64,000 nt of DNA from positions 1,612,001 through 1,676,000 of the forward strand of contig NZ_DAJPEN010000001.1 of assembly GCF_025993685.1 (NCBI RefSeq), read 5' to 3'. Both the position numbers and the translations under genes were made by a program. This stretch comes from Bacteroides mediterraneensis (GTDB lineage: Bacteria > Bacteroidota > Bacteroidia > Bacteroidales > Bacteroidaceae). The notes under the pieces are model-generated. The model did not search any database. It saw only the letters and a list, made by a program, of their open reading frames with translations, and had not been told where the DNA came from. Shown piece by piece: positions 9,057 to 17,603 of this stretch (positions are counted from its first letter, which is position 1; every line of letters begins with the position of its first letter).

Positions 9057-9559
9057 TAACCGTTAGACTTCTAAGGTCAGTACTGCCATTGGTGGTACTG
9101 GCCATGACGGTAACTTCTTTGCGTGCACAGGAGAATGTGGAAGACTCACGTTGGGAAACGGCTGTCAGGTGTATCAAGAAATATGAAGGATGGCATGGTC
9201 CGGAACATCATCCGTATGTTGCATACGGTCACCGTATCAGAAAAGGGGAAAAGTTTCCCGCCAGACTGACAGAAAGTGAGGGAGACAGTATTCTGAGAAA
9301 GGATCTGAAAGAAATGTGTGCATTGTTCCGTCATCTGGGAAAGGATTCGCTTTTGGTTGCATGTCTGGCATACCAGGTGGGACCATATAAGTTGCTCGGT
9401 TATGGCAGGATGTCCAAAAGCACGTTGATAAGGAAACTGGAAGCCGGTAACCGGGACATTTATGTGGACTTCATACAATATTGTCACTATAAGGGAAAGA
9501 AAATTCCGTCAATTGAAAGGAGAAGAAAAGAAGAATACAACCTGCTTTATATACGTTAA
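9053..9559 (+). CDS. Conjugation-associated lysozyme (probable non-AUG or lost start)
   Basis: A lysozyme-like protein of about 168 residues. It has a signal peptide ending SLRAQ and a glycosidase domain of phage-lysozyme type (CIKKYEGWHGPEHHPYVAYGHRI: Glu of KYEGW is the likely catalytic acid; then AYQVGPYKLLG). Such enzymes open the peptidoglycan for the mating channel. There is no ATG before the signal peptide: a strong AGGAGG at 9041-9046 points, six bases later, to an ATA codon at 9053 that begins the whole signal sequence (ITVRLLRSVLPLVVLAM). Alternatives are TTG at 9089 or ATG at 9104, the latter leaving a very short signal. A former ATG mutated to ATA is the simplest reading. Confidence 0.82.
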   Translation: MITVRLLRSVLPLVVLAMTVTSLRAQENVEDSRWETAVRCIKKYEGWHGPEHHPYVAYGHRIRKGEKFPARLTESEGDSILRKDLKEMCALFRHLGKDSLLVACLAYQVGPYKLLGYGRMSKSTLIRKLEAGNRDIYVDFIQYCHYKGKKIPSIERRRKEEYNLLYIR

Positions 9560-9883
9560 TGGAATACTGTTTGCAATGAATGCTTTCTATAGGCACTATA
9601 GTTTTAGGCCTTGACCAAACCTTTAAACCAAGACTTTGGTTTATTATATAATTATTTCTTATGATATAATAATTCTCTCCACGTTATCCGACAGATATTC
9701 TGTAAAAATTGGATATTTTAAGAAATTATTCTTCATAATTGATCTATGTGTTTTTGTTTAAAAGAACACTAATCTCTTTATCTCTACTATGCTAACATTC
9801 TTTTTATATTAAAGATTTATATTCCAATCTAGATATGAAGTTTTAGAGGAAGTCATATAAAAAATAAAATAAGTAATTAAATA
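9560..9883. other. A+T-rich noncoding stretch after the lysozyme gene
   Basis: About 320 bases with no credible gene on either strand. The sharp shift to A+T-rich sequence just after the lysozyme stop marks the boundary between the tra operon and the inserted cargo module. I see no clear repeats or att-like site in it. Confidence 0.6.
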
Positions 9884-9917
9884 AAAGAGTATGATTTATA
9901 GGACAATCACACTCTTT
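9884..9917. terminator. Bidirectional hairpin between tra operon and ubiquitin-like operon
   Basis: Imperfect inverted repeat: arm AAAGAGTATGAT (9884-9895) pairs with ATCACACTCTTT (9906-9917), 11 of 12 pairs, loop 10 bases, A/T-rich on both sides. It lies between two convergent transcription units (lysozyme on +, small Cys-rich protein on -), so it probably ends both. Confidence 0.65.
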
Positions 9918-9960
9918 ATTTAATGTAAGATTTTCATGCAGTAAGCAAAATAAATTTAAG

Positions 9961-10299
9961 TCACCAATTAAACCAGCGCTGAATGATATTTTTCCTTTTC
10001 TTCTTTCTCTTTGGACGATTTCTCATCTCATTGTCAGTAACTGTGATAACACAATTATTCCGAATAAAATAGTGAGACTTACATTCCAGATTCCAATTGC
10101 CAATAGAAGGATTCAAAGAAATAGTTTCTCCGTCAAAAATAAGTTTCCAGCCATTTGGAGAAATTGGTGTAACAACTTCTTTTCCACATCCGCAAGCGCA
10201 TTTATGTATTGCAACACAATGCTCTATAGAAATATATAATATTCCTTCTTCTAAATTTTCAGGGATATGTTCGATAAATTTATGTTTCAAATATTTCAT
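9961..10299 (-). CDS. Small Cys-rich protein of a ubiquitin-like operon (DUF6527-like)
   Basis: A 112-residue protein with a CACGCGKE motif (residues about 34-41), a later C-x-S-H pair (CKSHYFI) and a basic tail (RPKRKKKRKNIIQRW). The spaced Cys/His residues suggest a bound metal. From memory this resembles the DUF6527 family, which accompanies multi-ubiquitin and E1-like proteins; its biochemical role (zinc-ribbon adaptor, ligase-like or protease) is not something I can decide from sequence. It is the last gene of the operon and overlaps the E1-like gene by 20 bp, so it is probably co-translated. Confidence 0.72.
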   Translation of the reverse strand: MKYLKHKFIEHIPENLEEGILYISIEHCVAIHKCACGCGKEVVTPISPNGWKLIFDGETISLNPSIGNWNLECKSHYFIRNNCVITVTDNEMRNRPKRKKKRKNIIQRWFNW

Positions 10300-11464
10300 C
10301 TGCTACAAAATTAGAGTCATTTGTACTATAAGTAAAATTATGGAATTGCTTAATAGCATGATAAAAACCGCTATATTTTTTCCATTCTATCACTGCTAAA
10401 TTTGCATTGAGAGCATTCAAATCTGCAATCTGAATATTCGTGGCATACTCATTATCTTCATTATTACCCATTGGAATTCGCCTGGTAACGTGATCCTTCT
10501 TTTCAGGAGTAACTAAAGTAACTCTTAGTGATCCTATCAGAAAATCATCAACGGTTTGAACTCCTATTCCAACATCAATAAGAGGAATATCATTCTGCTG
10601 TAATTCCTTTACTATCATAGCTCTAGCCGCATCATTGTCTATACACAAAAAAACAAATGACATATTAAGCAGTTGATAAACATTGTCTTTCGTTATTTTT
10701 TCCGCATGCGGTTTTATTCCTTTGTGCATATTAGAGTATATTGATGAAAAATAATGCACTTTTTTGGGTGCGTCATCAAAAATTGCTTTATTTGGTGCTC
10801 CCGGTGCTCGAAAAGCATTATGTTGACAGAAATTATCGTCATCATATAAATTTATTTCAGACACAGGAGTTTTTGCAATTAAATCCAATATATAAGAACC
10901 TGTACCTCCTAAGCCAATAATTGCTATCTTCTGATTAGCTAATTTATTGTTGATATTACAGATGTTTGCTCTTGTAGCATTAGAATCTATGTATTGGAAA
11001 ACAGAATTTTCTTCATTATTAATGACTTTAAATGTTTTGGCCGTAACATTTTTATCTAACGATATAGCGGGAGAGGATATAATTTCAATATATCTGACTA
11101 TTTGCTCATAATAGTTATTATAATCATCTTTGGGCTTATTAGAAAAAGAAAAATTCATTATTATATTATCAAATAATGGTCTATTAGGAGATGAATGCCT
11201 AATTGCAGATATCTCAGAACCGTCTTGATAACAAGGGTATTCTCCCATAAAATTAATAACATGTTTACTGCGATGTTTTTGGTAAGTGACAGTATCATTA
11301 TTAATATTTAGAGCGACAATCAATTTTCCATATTTGATTTCTCTACTCTTATTTACATAGGGTATGTGGTGGGTTATTAGATACCCACCTTTTACCTCTA
11401 TTTCATACCCTTCATCTATTAACCGTTTTAGGTCTTGATTATGATCGATTAGTCTCTGTGACAT
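10280..11464 (-). CDS. E2-E1 fusion: ThiF-family adenylyltransferase with N-terminal E2-like domain
   Basis: A 394-residue protein. The C-terminal two thirds are a ThiF/E1 adenylation domain: nucleotide-binding loop IAIIGLGGTGSYILDLI followed by acidic YDDDNF, and the VFLCIDNDAAR segment. Residues about 1-160 look like the bacterial E2-like domain seen fused to such E1s (INFMGEYPCYQDGSEI with a candidate catalytic Cys). The expected chemistry is activation of the C-terminus of the neighbouring multi-ubiquitin protein with ATP and transfer through a thioester to a target. The start overlaps the upstream multi-ubiquitin gene by 26 bp. The sequence is A+T-rich compared with the tra genes. Confidence 0.86.
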   Translation of the reverse strand: MSQRLIDHNQDLKRLIDEGYEIEVKGGYLITHHIPYVNKSREIKYGKLIVALNINNDTVTYQKHRSKHVINFMGEYPCYQDGSEISAIRHSSPNRPLFDNIIMNFSFSNKPKDDYNNYYEQIVRYIEIISSPAISLDKNVTAKTFKVINNEENSVFQYIDSNATRANICNINNKLANQKIAIIGLGGTGSYILDLIAKTPVSEINLYDDDNFCQHNAFRAPGAPNKAIFDDAPKKVHYFSSIYSNMHKGIKPHAEKITKDNVYQLLNMSFVFLCIDNDAARAMIVKELQQNDIPLIDVGIGVQTVDDFLIGSLRVTLVTPEKKDHVTRRIPMGNNEDNEYATNIQIADLNALNANLAVIEWKKYSGFYHAIKQFHNFTYSTNDSNFVADEIFET

Positions 11465-12134
11465 TGAAGTTCATTTTATTGGTTACAAATACACTATCTC
11501 CTTTGGTCATTGAACCGTTCGGATTTTGTTTTGGTCCACCGGAATAGGTTACAGTATAGGCAATAGATTCAAAATTTGGATTAGGAAAAGCAAGTTTTAC
11601 AACCTCTTCATAGGTGATTTTACGTTTCTGCCAGTTTTTTTCTCTACTGTTTACATATATGATAAAGCGAAGTGGACGAGGCTTGGAGATAAACTTTTCA
11701 ACTCCAGGACGGGCCAAGTCAACGATTTCATCATCCGTAATAAAATCATCTTTCCAACCTTCAGGTAGGTCAAGATAAATTTCATCTTCTGCAGGTATAT
11801 TACCTAATTGTCGAATTTGAATCCCTCTAATATATTGTTTATACCATGTATAAGGAGTATCATTAATAGTAAAATGTAGTTTCTTTTTAACAAAGAAGTA
11901 TTCCGTTTCTGGTCTCGCCAAATTAACGGTTTTCTCGTTTTCGATTAACTCATCTTCATAAGGTTTACTAATAGATAGAAACAATTCTGTATCCGAAGGA
12001 ATACCTGCAATTTGTTTCAATTCAGCACCAGTAATATACTGGTTACAAGTTTGATACTCTTTACCCTCAACTACGAATTTCAAAGGGATTCTTTCATTGG
12101 ATGCTTCGGGCATCTGTTTGTAGTTTTTATCCAT
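11439..12134 (-). CDS. Multi-ubiquitin domain protein (three beta-grasp repeats)
   Basis: A protein of about 231 residues made of three tandem ubiquitin-like repeats: PLKFVVEGKEYQTCNQYITG, KLHFTINDTPYTWYKQYIRG and LRFIIYVNSREKNWQKRKIT each begin a unit, the first two with a following LARPETE/LARPGVE motif. The last repeat ends with KGDSVFVTNKMNFNVTETN, the usual tail of the multi-ubiquitin family; there is no terminal Gly-Gly. The frame is open to a TTG at 12221, but that codon lies inside the promoter -7 box, so ATG 12134 is preferred. First gene of the operon; likely the modifier passed to the E2-E1 fusion. Confidence 0.85.
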   Translation of the reverse strand: MDKNYKQMPEASNERIPLKFVVEGKEYQTCNQYITGAELKQIAGIPSDTELFLSISKPYEDELIENEKTVNLARPETEYFFVKKKLHFTINDTPYTWYKQYIRGIQIRQLGNIPAEDEIYLDLPEGWKDDFITDDEIVDLARPGVEKFISKPRPLRFIIYVNSREKNWQKRKITYEEVVKLAFPNPNFESIAYTVTYSGGPKQNPNGSMTKGDSVFVTNKMNFNVTETNRS

Positions 12135-12218
12135 AAAAAAATATAATGAGGTTTCTTTTGTTATTATCCTGATTCCTTTAAAAGTACGAAACCTCTCTAA
12201 TACTTCTTGAAATCGTTG

Positions 12219-12249
12219 CAAATATAAACTAAAAATCTAAATCTACCAA
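12219..12249 (-). promoter_or_regulatory. Bacteroidales promoter of the ubiquitin-like operon
   Basis: On the minus strand a -7 box TATATTTG (12219-12226) is preceded by 20 bases and TTG (12247-12249), matching the TTTG/TAnnTTTG consensus. Transcription would start near 12213, leaving a leader of about 80 bases before ATG 12134. Confidence 0.65.
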
Positions 12250-12308
12250 GCAAATCTAAAAATAATTATCAAGAATATAGCAATGCTTATTATTTCAAAT
12301 GTTTTTCT

Positions 12309-12316
12309 TATCTTTG
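12309..12316 (+). promoter_or_regulatory. -7 promoter box of the XRE gene
   Basis: TATCTTTG matches the Bacteroidales -7 consensus exactly; no good -33 TTTG is seen at the right distance, so the promoter may be weak or activator dependent. It is divergent from the ubiquitin-like operon promoter, leaving a shared regulatory region of about 90 bp. Confidence 0.5.
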
Positions 12317-12343
12317 CAGCAGAAATTTAAAAATATGATGTTT

Positions 12344-12679
12344 ATGAAGTCATTAGGTAATAAATTAAAGGAGTTAAGGGAAATACATCGATTTACGCTT
12401 AGGCAAGTGGAAGAAGCGACTGGTATATCCAATGCTTATCTTAGTCAACTAGAAAATGATAAAATAGCCAAGCCATCAGCTAATGTATTGTATAAGTTGT
12501 CTAATATATATAATGTAGAACTAGATACTTTGCTTGCAGCTGCGGGAATAATAGAAAAAAAATCTTCTTCAAATAAATTATTAAATTCAGTTGCTCTTTC
12601 TTCAGACTCTCCATTAACCAAGGAAGAAGAAGAAGCATTATTAGATTACCTTCGATTTATTCGTCAAAAGCAAAAATAA
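12344..12679 (+). CDS. XRE-family helix-turn-helix regulator
   Basis: About 111 residues with an N-terminal Cro/CI-type helix-turn-helix: LGNKLKELREIHRFTLRQVE then EATGISNAYLSQLENDKIAK, the typical recognition helix. Three ATGs (12335, 12338, 12344) are possible; 12344 gives the usual family N-terminus. It is joined to the metallopeptidase gene by a TAATG overlap and divergent from the ubiquitin-like operon, so it is the probable repressor of that operon and of itself. The inference comes from arrangement only. Confidence 0.85.
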   Translation: MKSLGNKLKELREIHRFTLRQVEEATGISNAYLSQLENDKIAKPSANVLYKLSNIYNVELDTLLAAAGIIEKKSSSNKLLNSVALSSDSPLTKEEEEALLDYLRFIRQKQK

Positions 12680-13551
12680 TGTGTGCGATTCAATCAATAA
12701 AAGACATAGAGAAAATTTCATTAGAAATATTGAAGGATAGTAAGAGTTTGGATGTTTTCCCAACTCCTATTGACAGGATAGTTTCATATGTTGATTTAAA
12801 AGTTTCGTCTAATATTGACATCTCGCAAATTCATGAAGGATATAAATCCAAATACCCAGATGCTTTACTTAGAGCATTGAGTAAGGTGCGTGGTTTGTTA
12901 GATCGAAAAGAGAAAAAAGTATATCTTGATTTAACTCAATTAGATAGCCGTAAGAATTTTGTTAAGTTACATGAAGTTGGACATGATGTGTTGCCATGGC
13001 AGCAAAGGTGCTTTGATGTCTTAGATGATGATGATGAAAGTTTAAAGTTAGATACTCGTGAAGAATTTGAGGCAGAAGCTAATTTTTTCGCTTCAGTTAC
13101 CTTGTTTCAGCATGATAGATTTACATCTGCAATTAGTAAATATCCTTTAGATATTGACACTCCAATTCAGTTATCTACTTTTTTTGGTGCATCCATTCAT
13201 GCTACTTTAAGAAGATATGTTGAATACTCTAACAATAGGTGTGCGCTATTAGTTTTAGAAAAACCATCAAAGTGTGGGGCGTTACTTAGAAATCAATTCC
13301 AATCTCCTAGCTTTACTAGTACTTTTGGAGAGATGAATATTCCTAATGTATTAGATTATTTTGCTTGGCCTTTTGTGCAAGATTATATTCGAAAACAAAA
13401 CCATATTAAAGATGGAACATTTTCGTTTTTTACCTCTAATGGCTTAACTCAATTTACATATCATTTTTTTAACAATAGTTACAATGCTTTTGTTCTCATT
13501 TTTCCTGATGGGGAAAGGAATATTGTAAAAAGTAGTTATTTCCTAAACTAA
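12679..13551 (+). CDS. ImmA/IrrE-family metallopeptidase
   Basis: A 290-residue protein with the zinc protease motif HEVGHD (about residues 94-99) and a downstream acidic helix REEFEAEANFFAS providing the third ligand, the signature of ImmA/IrrE peptidases. Members of this family cleave partner XRE repressors when a stress or invading-DNA signal appears. Here the partner is encoded directly upstream with one-base overlap (TAATG). The likely circuit is: signal activates peptidase, repressor is cut, the divergent ubiquitin-like operon is induced. The C-terminal 130 residues are unassigned and may be the sensor. Confidence 0.85.
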   Translation: MCAIQSIKDIEKISLEILKDSKSLDVFPTPIDRIVSYVDLKVSSNIDISQIHEGYKSKYPDALLRALSKVRGLLDRKEKKVYLDLTQLDSRKNFVKLHEVGHDVLPWQQRCFDVLDDDDESLKLDTREEFEAEANFFASVTLFQHDRFTSAISKYPLDIDTPIQLSTFFGASIHATLRRYVEYSNNRCALLVLEKPSKCGALLRNQFQSPSFTSTFGEMNIPNVLDYFAWPFVQDYIRKQNHIKDGTFSFFTSNGLTQFTYHFFNNSYNAFVLIFPDGERNIVKSSYFLN

Positions 13552-14012
13552 AGGATTACTATCTCTTTTACCAATGATATATATACTAAGGTATTTCCAC
13601 ACTACTGTCTCGTGGAAGTGTATGGGTTTTCTTTGGAATGACTGAAATATAGTTAATTATGCGTTTTTGAAATAGGATGTTTTTTGTAGTAGGATGCAAA
13701 TAGCTACTATGTTTCATGATGAATACGTATTTTATCAACTAACCGTTTTTTTGAACAGAATTTAGTTCAATAACTATGTTCTCAAGTATGATATTAACTG
13801 CAATGTGAAGCATTTCACTTGTTGGAGTCAGATGCTCGCAATGTGTTTGGGTGACTGAATAATCGTAAGAACCTATGAGACTTGATCGTTGCTTTTGAGT
13901 TCATAGGATTAAATTTTTAGTGTTATATCTTATCTGATTATTCGGGTTGATAAATGACAAAGCCCGATTCCGCAGGTGACGGAATCAGGCCTGTTGTATT
14001 CGGTTTTAGGTT
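13552..14012. other. Noncoding stretch with hairpins between cargo and disrupted DUF3871 gene
   Basis: About 460 bases without a believable gene. It holds a hairpin GCCCGATTCCG / CGGAATCAGGC (13962-13990, one mismatch), suitable as terminator of the minus-strand accessory operon that originally ended at 14013, and a weaker inverted repeat around 13879-13914 (CCTATGA / TCATAGG). A short frame at 13976-14182 translates the RIT end and is not a gene. Confidence 0.5.
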
Positions 14013-14117
14013 TTAATTCTGGTTATATGAAAGCAGGAAATCGGCCATTGCTCCGTTCTGTGGAATCATGGCAGGAAAATCAGTCTTTCCAGGCTTGTAG
14101 ATTTCTGTCGCTACATT
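14013..14117 (-). pseudogene. C-terminal fragment of the DUF3871-type gene, cut off by the RIT element
   Basis: Read on the minus strand from the 6-bp junction sequence, this fragment encodes N-V-ATEIYKPGKTDFPAMIPQ...FLLSYNQN and a TAA stop at 14013-14015, exactly 34 codons plus stop. It continues in frame the truncated protein at 17659-18450 (which ends ...ITAWDVYNV at the other junction), giving DVYNVATEIYKPG, the expected end of DUF3871-type proteins. No start of its own. This proves the gene was intact before the RIT insertion. Confidence 0.85.
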
Positions 14118-14146
14118 ATATGAGTAGTAAATCATTATGTGAAGTA
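14112..14146 (+). repeat. Left terminal inverted repeat of the RIT element
   Basis: Starts TACATTATATGAGTAGTAAA; all 35 bases match the reverse complement of 17604-17638. The outer six bases are also the junction sequence TACATT. Confidence 0.92.
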
Positions 14147-14224
14147 TTTATTTGTACATTTATTAAATATGCTGATAACTAACTTCTTGACTCTTTAAGA
14201 CAAACAGATTACTATACATAATAT

Positions 14225-15238
14225 TTAGAATGATTTTAGCCACTGCAAAAGATCCTTATCTTTTTCCCATAAGGGTTCAACATCAGGAGCTACATTTTTA
14301 TAAGCTTTTTGTATTGCTTCACGTTTTTGCTTGGAGTCCGCACGAGCATAGACCTCCGTCGTTTGAATCGAAACATGTCCCAATATATCACGTATATAAA
14401 CAAGATTTACACCCGCTTGTAAGAGATGCATAGCTTTAGAGTGTCGCAAAGAATGACAACTGACAATTTCAGGTATTATATCAGGATTAACTTTTCTGGC
14501 CATTGTTACGTATTTTTTAAGAATGTATGTAATTCCTCCTCTGGTTAGTTTCTCCTTTCGATTATTCATAAATAAGGGATAAGGTCTCCAGGTTTTCTCC
14601 GTCAGCCGATTTTCTTTCATGTATACAGATAAAACGTTCAACTGGCTCTCAGTCATTGGAACTGTTCTAATTTTATTTCCTTTTCCACATACATTGATAT
14701 AAAACGGTTTATCCAAATGAACATCTTCTACCTTCAGATCAGCCATCTCTTGCACTCGGGCTCCAATATCATACATTAAAGATAGTAAAGCCAAGTCTCG
14801 TCGGCCATTTATACTGTGTTTATTGGGCATGGAGAGAAGGAGCGATATTCCTTCAATAGTCAAATAATTGATTTTTCCTTTTGTATGCTTTTTATTTCTT
14901 ATACTCAGAATACGTTGAAATTCATATAGGTTATCAGGGTACTGGTATTGTACGTACTTTATGAAAGAATGTATTGCAGCGAGCCTGTTGTTCCTTGTCT
15001 GAATGCTGCATTTTCTTTCTTTTTCTAACCAGTCAAGAAATTCAATCACCATATTTTGAGTGATCATGGGAAAATCAAATCTGTCAATTTTTATATTCTT
15101 ATGTTCTGATATGTACGAGATGAATTGAACAAAAGTATCACGATAGGATTTTATTGTATTATGACTGAATCCACGTTCATTAACCATGTATACTGTCAGA
15201 AATTCGGATAAATATTTTGCAAAATTTGTTGTTTTCAT
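14225..15238 (-). CDS. RIT tyrosine recombinase 3
   Basis: A 337-residue site-specific recombinase with an N-terminal SAM-like core-binding domain (FSHNTIKSYRDTFVQFISYI) and a complete catalytic domain: Arg in DIGARVQEMADLKVEDV, Lys in CGKGNKIRTVPM, HSLRHSKAMHLLQAG (H-x-x-R), the GH of ILGHVSIQTTE and the nucleophile Tyr in TTEVYARAD. Third gene of the trio, 8 bp after the second. RIT recombinases act together and are thought to divide strand-exchange tasks among three different subunits. Confidence 0.9.
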   Translation of the reverse strand: MKTTNFAKYLSEFLTVYMVNERGFSHNTIKSYRDTFVQFISYISEHKNIKIDRFDFPMITQNMVIEFLDWLEKERKCSIQTRNNRLAAIHSFIKYVQYQYPDNLYEFQRILSIRNKKHTKGKINYLTIEGISLLLSMPNKHSINGRRDLALLSLMYDIGARVQEMADLKVEDVHLDKPFYINVCGKGNKIRTVPMTESQLNVLSVYMKENRLTEKTWRPYPLFMNNRKEKLTRGGITYILKKYVTMARKVNPDIIPEIVSCHSLRHSKAMHLLQAGVNLVYIRDILGHVSIQTTEVYARADSKQKREAIQKAYKNVAPDVEPLWEKDKDLLQWLKSF

Positions 15239-15246
15239 ACTATTTA

Positions 15247-16254
15247 TTATTCTGTTTTATTGTCATCAATGGAAGGAAAAACATCTGTATATATTGTATC
15301 AATAGTATATACAAGATCTGGATACATTTCTTTGGTAAGACGGACATATTTATTCGTGGCTTCTAAGGATTGATGTCCCAGATAAGTTGAAAGAATCGGT
15401 AATGAACAGTAAATATCCATTCCGTTTTCCAGCATATGAACTAAAGATCTGACAGCAAATGTATGCCTAAAATCATGTACTCTTGGTCCATAATGATTCC
15501 CTTTGAATGGTATTCCCGCTTTGTGTAATATCCTTTTAAAACAGACATATATATCGCCTGGTTCAAGACTTCGACCCCGTGCAGAAAGGAAGAAGTGAGA
15601 TGTTGAGGGACTGGGGTTTAGCCTTACCCGGTGTATACGATATTGGGTTAGAATAGTTGCTAAAGAATCCGAAAACGGAACGAGACGCTCTTTCCCATTC
15701 TTTGAGTCTCTAATTATAAGCATTTTATTTTGCAAATTGACCTCCGTATCCAAAAGTTCAAGGGCTTCTCCTATTCTCAGTCCTGTACATAATAAAAAGC
15801 GTAACAAGGCAGGCATTACAAACATAACAGAATCTCTTCTTATGGGCATACATACTTGATTATCACATACAGAGAAAATCTGTTCTAGTTCTTTCGAGCT
15901 GTAAATATGTGGGATAAAGTATGTTTTATAAGGAGGAACATGACATATTGAACAAGGTCTATCTTGTTGTCTTAAGTACAAAGCAAACTGATTGAATACA
16001 ACACTTCTTTTATAGCGGTAGCTTTCGGTTTCATTAGGTCTCTTTACCGCCCATGCCCGAGCTAACTCAATCCCGAGTGAAGTTTCCGTTTCACCACGTT
16101 CAATTGTCAGTTTGTCAAATAGTACAAGCATTTTCTCGGCTGTTACATACTTGAACCCACATTGGCGTTTGAACTGTACAAACTCTTCCAGTAGGTCCTT
16201 ATAGACCCCATTAAATATTATTTTCCTCATGATGTTACCATTTAAACTGTTCAT
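15247..16254 (-). CDS. RIT tyrosine recombinase 2
   Basis: A 335-residue recombinase with all catalytic residues visible: CTGLRIGEALELLDTEV (Arg), SKNGKERLVPF (Lys), VHDFRHTFAVRSL (H-x-x-R), TYLGHQSLEATNKYVRL (His and nucleophile Tyr). The insertion LVHMLENGMDIYCSLPIL between the Arg and the GH motif is typical of this middle subunit in my memory of RIT and Tn554-type enzymes. It overlaps the first recombinase gene by 20 bp and precedes the third by 8 bp, so the trio is one operon. A first ATG at 16254 and another at 16230 are both possible starts. Confidence 0.9.
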   Translation of the reverse strand: MNSLNGNIMRKIIFNGVYKDLLEEFVQFKRQCGFKYVTAEKMLVLFDKLTIERGETETSLGIELARAWAVKRPNETESYRYKRSVVFNQFALYLRQQDRPCSICHVPPYKTYFIPHIYSSKELEQIFSVCDNQVCMPIRRDSVMFVMPALLRFLLCTGLRIGEALELLDTEVNLQNKMLIIRDSKNGKERLVPFSDSLATILTQYRIHRVRLNPSPSTSHFFLSARGRSLEPGDIYVCFKRILHKAGIPFKGNHYGPRVHDFRHTFAVRSLVHMLENGMDIYCSLPILSTYLGHQSLEATNKYVRLTKEMYPDLVYTIDTIYTDVFPSIDDNKTE

Positions 16255-17476
16255 AAAATGAATTTCTTAATTCTGGAGCATCCAATGCGCAAAGTTTTAA
16301 AGATTTTGTATCAATACGTAAATAGAACATTGTTGATCCGCTATTAGTATGTCCCAATACCTCTGAGATTACAGGCATTGTAGTTAAACTTTCCAACATT
16401 CTGGATGATAACGAATGACGCAAGGCATGTGGCCCATGTTTCCTGTCTAGAATGCTAATTCCAGCTCGTTTGAAAGCCTTCATTGTTATCCGATACACTC
16501 TGAGTGGCTTAAGAGGCTCATAAGGAGGTATGCTAGTTAGAATTATGAATGGAGAATCGGACTCGGGACGACCATATTTTAAATAGTCAATTATGGCATT
16601 TCCAATCTCCGGAAGCAAGGGTAGTTCAACTGGATGTCCTGTTTTGACTTGTATAAGTCTTATAATATTCTCTTCCCAAAAGATATTGGAAAATTTAAGA
16701 TTACGTATATCGGAACTTCTTAATGCCAATCTTGCAGCCAACAGTAAACATAAATAATTCCTTTTGCCGACTGGATTGCCTCTGTCTATTGTATTTAGAA
16801 CTTTTGTTATTTCTTCTGTTGAGTATACAGAAGGTAGTTTGGGCTGTTGGACAAACTTGGGTGAAGGTATGTTTATCGTAATATCTGTTTCCATTAATTT
16901 ATTACGGAACAACCATTTTAGAAAAACTGTTGTATAATAGACACTTTGATAGAGCATGCTTTTATATTCACTGTCTAACTGATTTATATATTGTATTACA
17001 TGTTCTTTTTTAAGTTCATACACATGTCTGACATTTTGAGAATTTAGATAATCTAAAAATCTTGAAAGATTGGTTTTGTAGATTCTAATCGTAGTTTGAC
17101 TTACATGTTGAGTTTCTTTCTCAGAAATAAGATCCAGCATTTTTGCACCAATCGGTCCTGAGAAATCGAATGTTTGACATCGTTCTTTAAGTTTACCATT
17201 AAGAACGAATTCCTTCAATATTTTGAACGAATTCAAAGCCGACCGTAGATCAGTCGCTGATAGAGTTACAGATAGGAGGTATTGACTTATCAATTTTCTA
17301 ACAGAATTTATGGATTGAAAATCAACGCTCAAACCTTCTTTCTGCGCATAATCATATAGGCGTTGCCAGTTCTTATTATGCGATTTTAGTGTTTTGGATG
17401 TGGAACCTCGTTTCTCCAGATAGCTGGAGAGTTGTTCAGTAATCTTCCATCCTTGAATTTTAATATTTTTATTCAT
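16235..17476 (-). CDS. RIT tyrosine recombinase 1
   Basis: A 413-residue recombinase, first gene of the trio. Catalytic motifs: LLLAARLALRSSDIRNLKF (Arg), QVKTGHPVELPL (Lys), GPHALRHSLSSRMLES (H-x-x-R), EVLGHTNSGSTMFYLRID (His, Tyr). The N-terminal 100 residues carry a basic region (SKTLKSHNKNWQRLYDYAQ) likely to bind the element ends. It lies about 130 bp inside the right inverted repeat. Its codon and base use is A+T-richer than the flanking accessory genes. Confidence 0.9.
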   Translation of the reverse strand: MNKNIKIQGWKITEQLSSYLEKRGSTSKTLKSHNKNWQRLYDYAQKEGLSVDFQSINSVRKLISQYLLSVTLSATDLRSALNSFKILKEFVLNGKLKERCQTFDFSGPIGAKMLDLISEKETQHVSQTTIRIYKTNLSRFLDYLNSQNVRHVYELKKEHVIQYINQLDSEYKSMLYQSVYYTTVFLKWLFRNKLMETDITINIPSPKFVQQPKLPSVYSTEEITKVLNTIDRGNPVGKRNYLCLLLAARLALRSSDIRNLKFSNIFWEENIIRLIQVKTGHPVELPLLPEIGNAIIDYLKYGRPESDSPFIILTSIPPYEPLKPLRVYRITMKAFKRAGISILDRKHGPHALRHSLSSRMLESLTTMPVISEVLGHTNSGSTMFYLRIDTKSLKLCALDAPELRNSFYEQFKW

Positions 17477-17603
17477 ATCTGCTCTTATTGGGGGATGTTA
17501 TCCCAATATAGAGCTAAAATACAAAATAGTTATGTACAGTAATTTTTCTACATGCCTTTTTTATTATCTGATTATCATTGTGTTATAATAATTTCAAAGA
17601 TGG

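Noticed and set aside
12135..12221. N-terminal extension of the multi-ubiquitin protein from TTG 12221
   Set aside because: The codon lies inside the promoter -7 box, so it would precede the transcription start.
13976..14182. 68-codon plus-strand frame
   Set aside because: It translates across the RIT left end and the antisense of the DUF3871 C-terminus; the same peptide piece (HYMSSKSLCEV) appears at 17583-17807 because of the inverted repeat.
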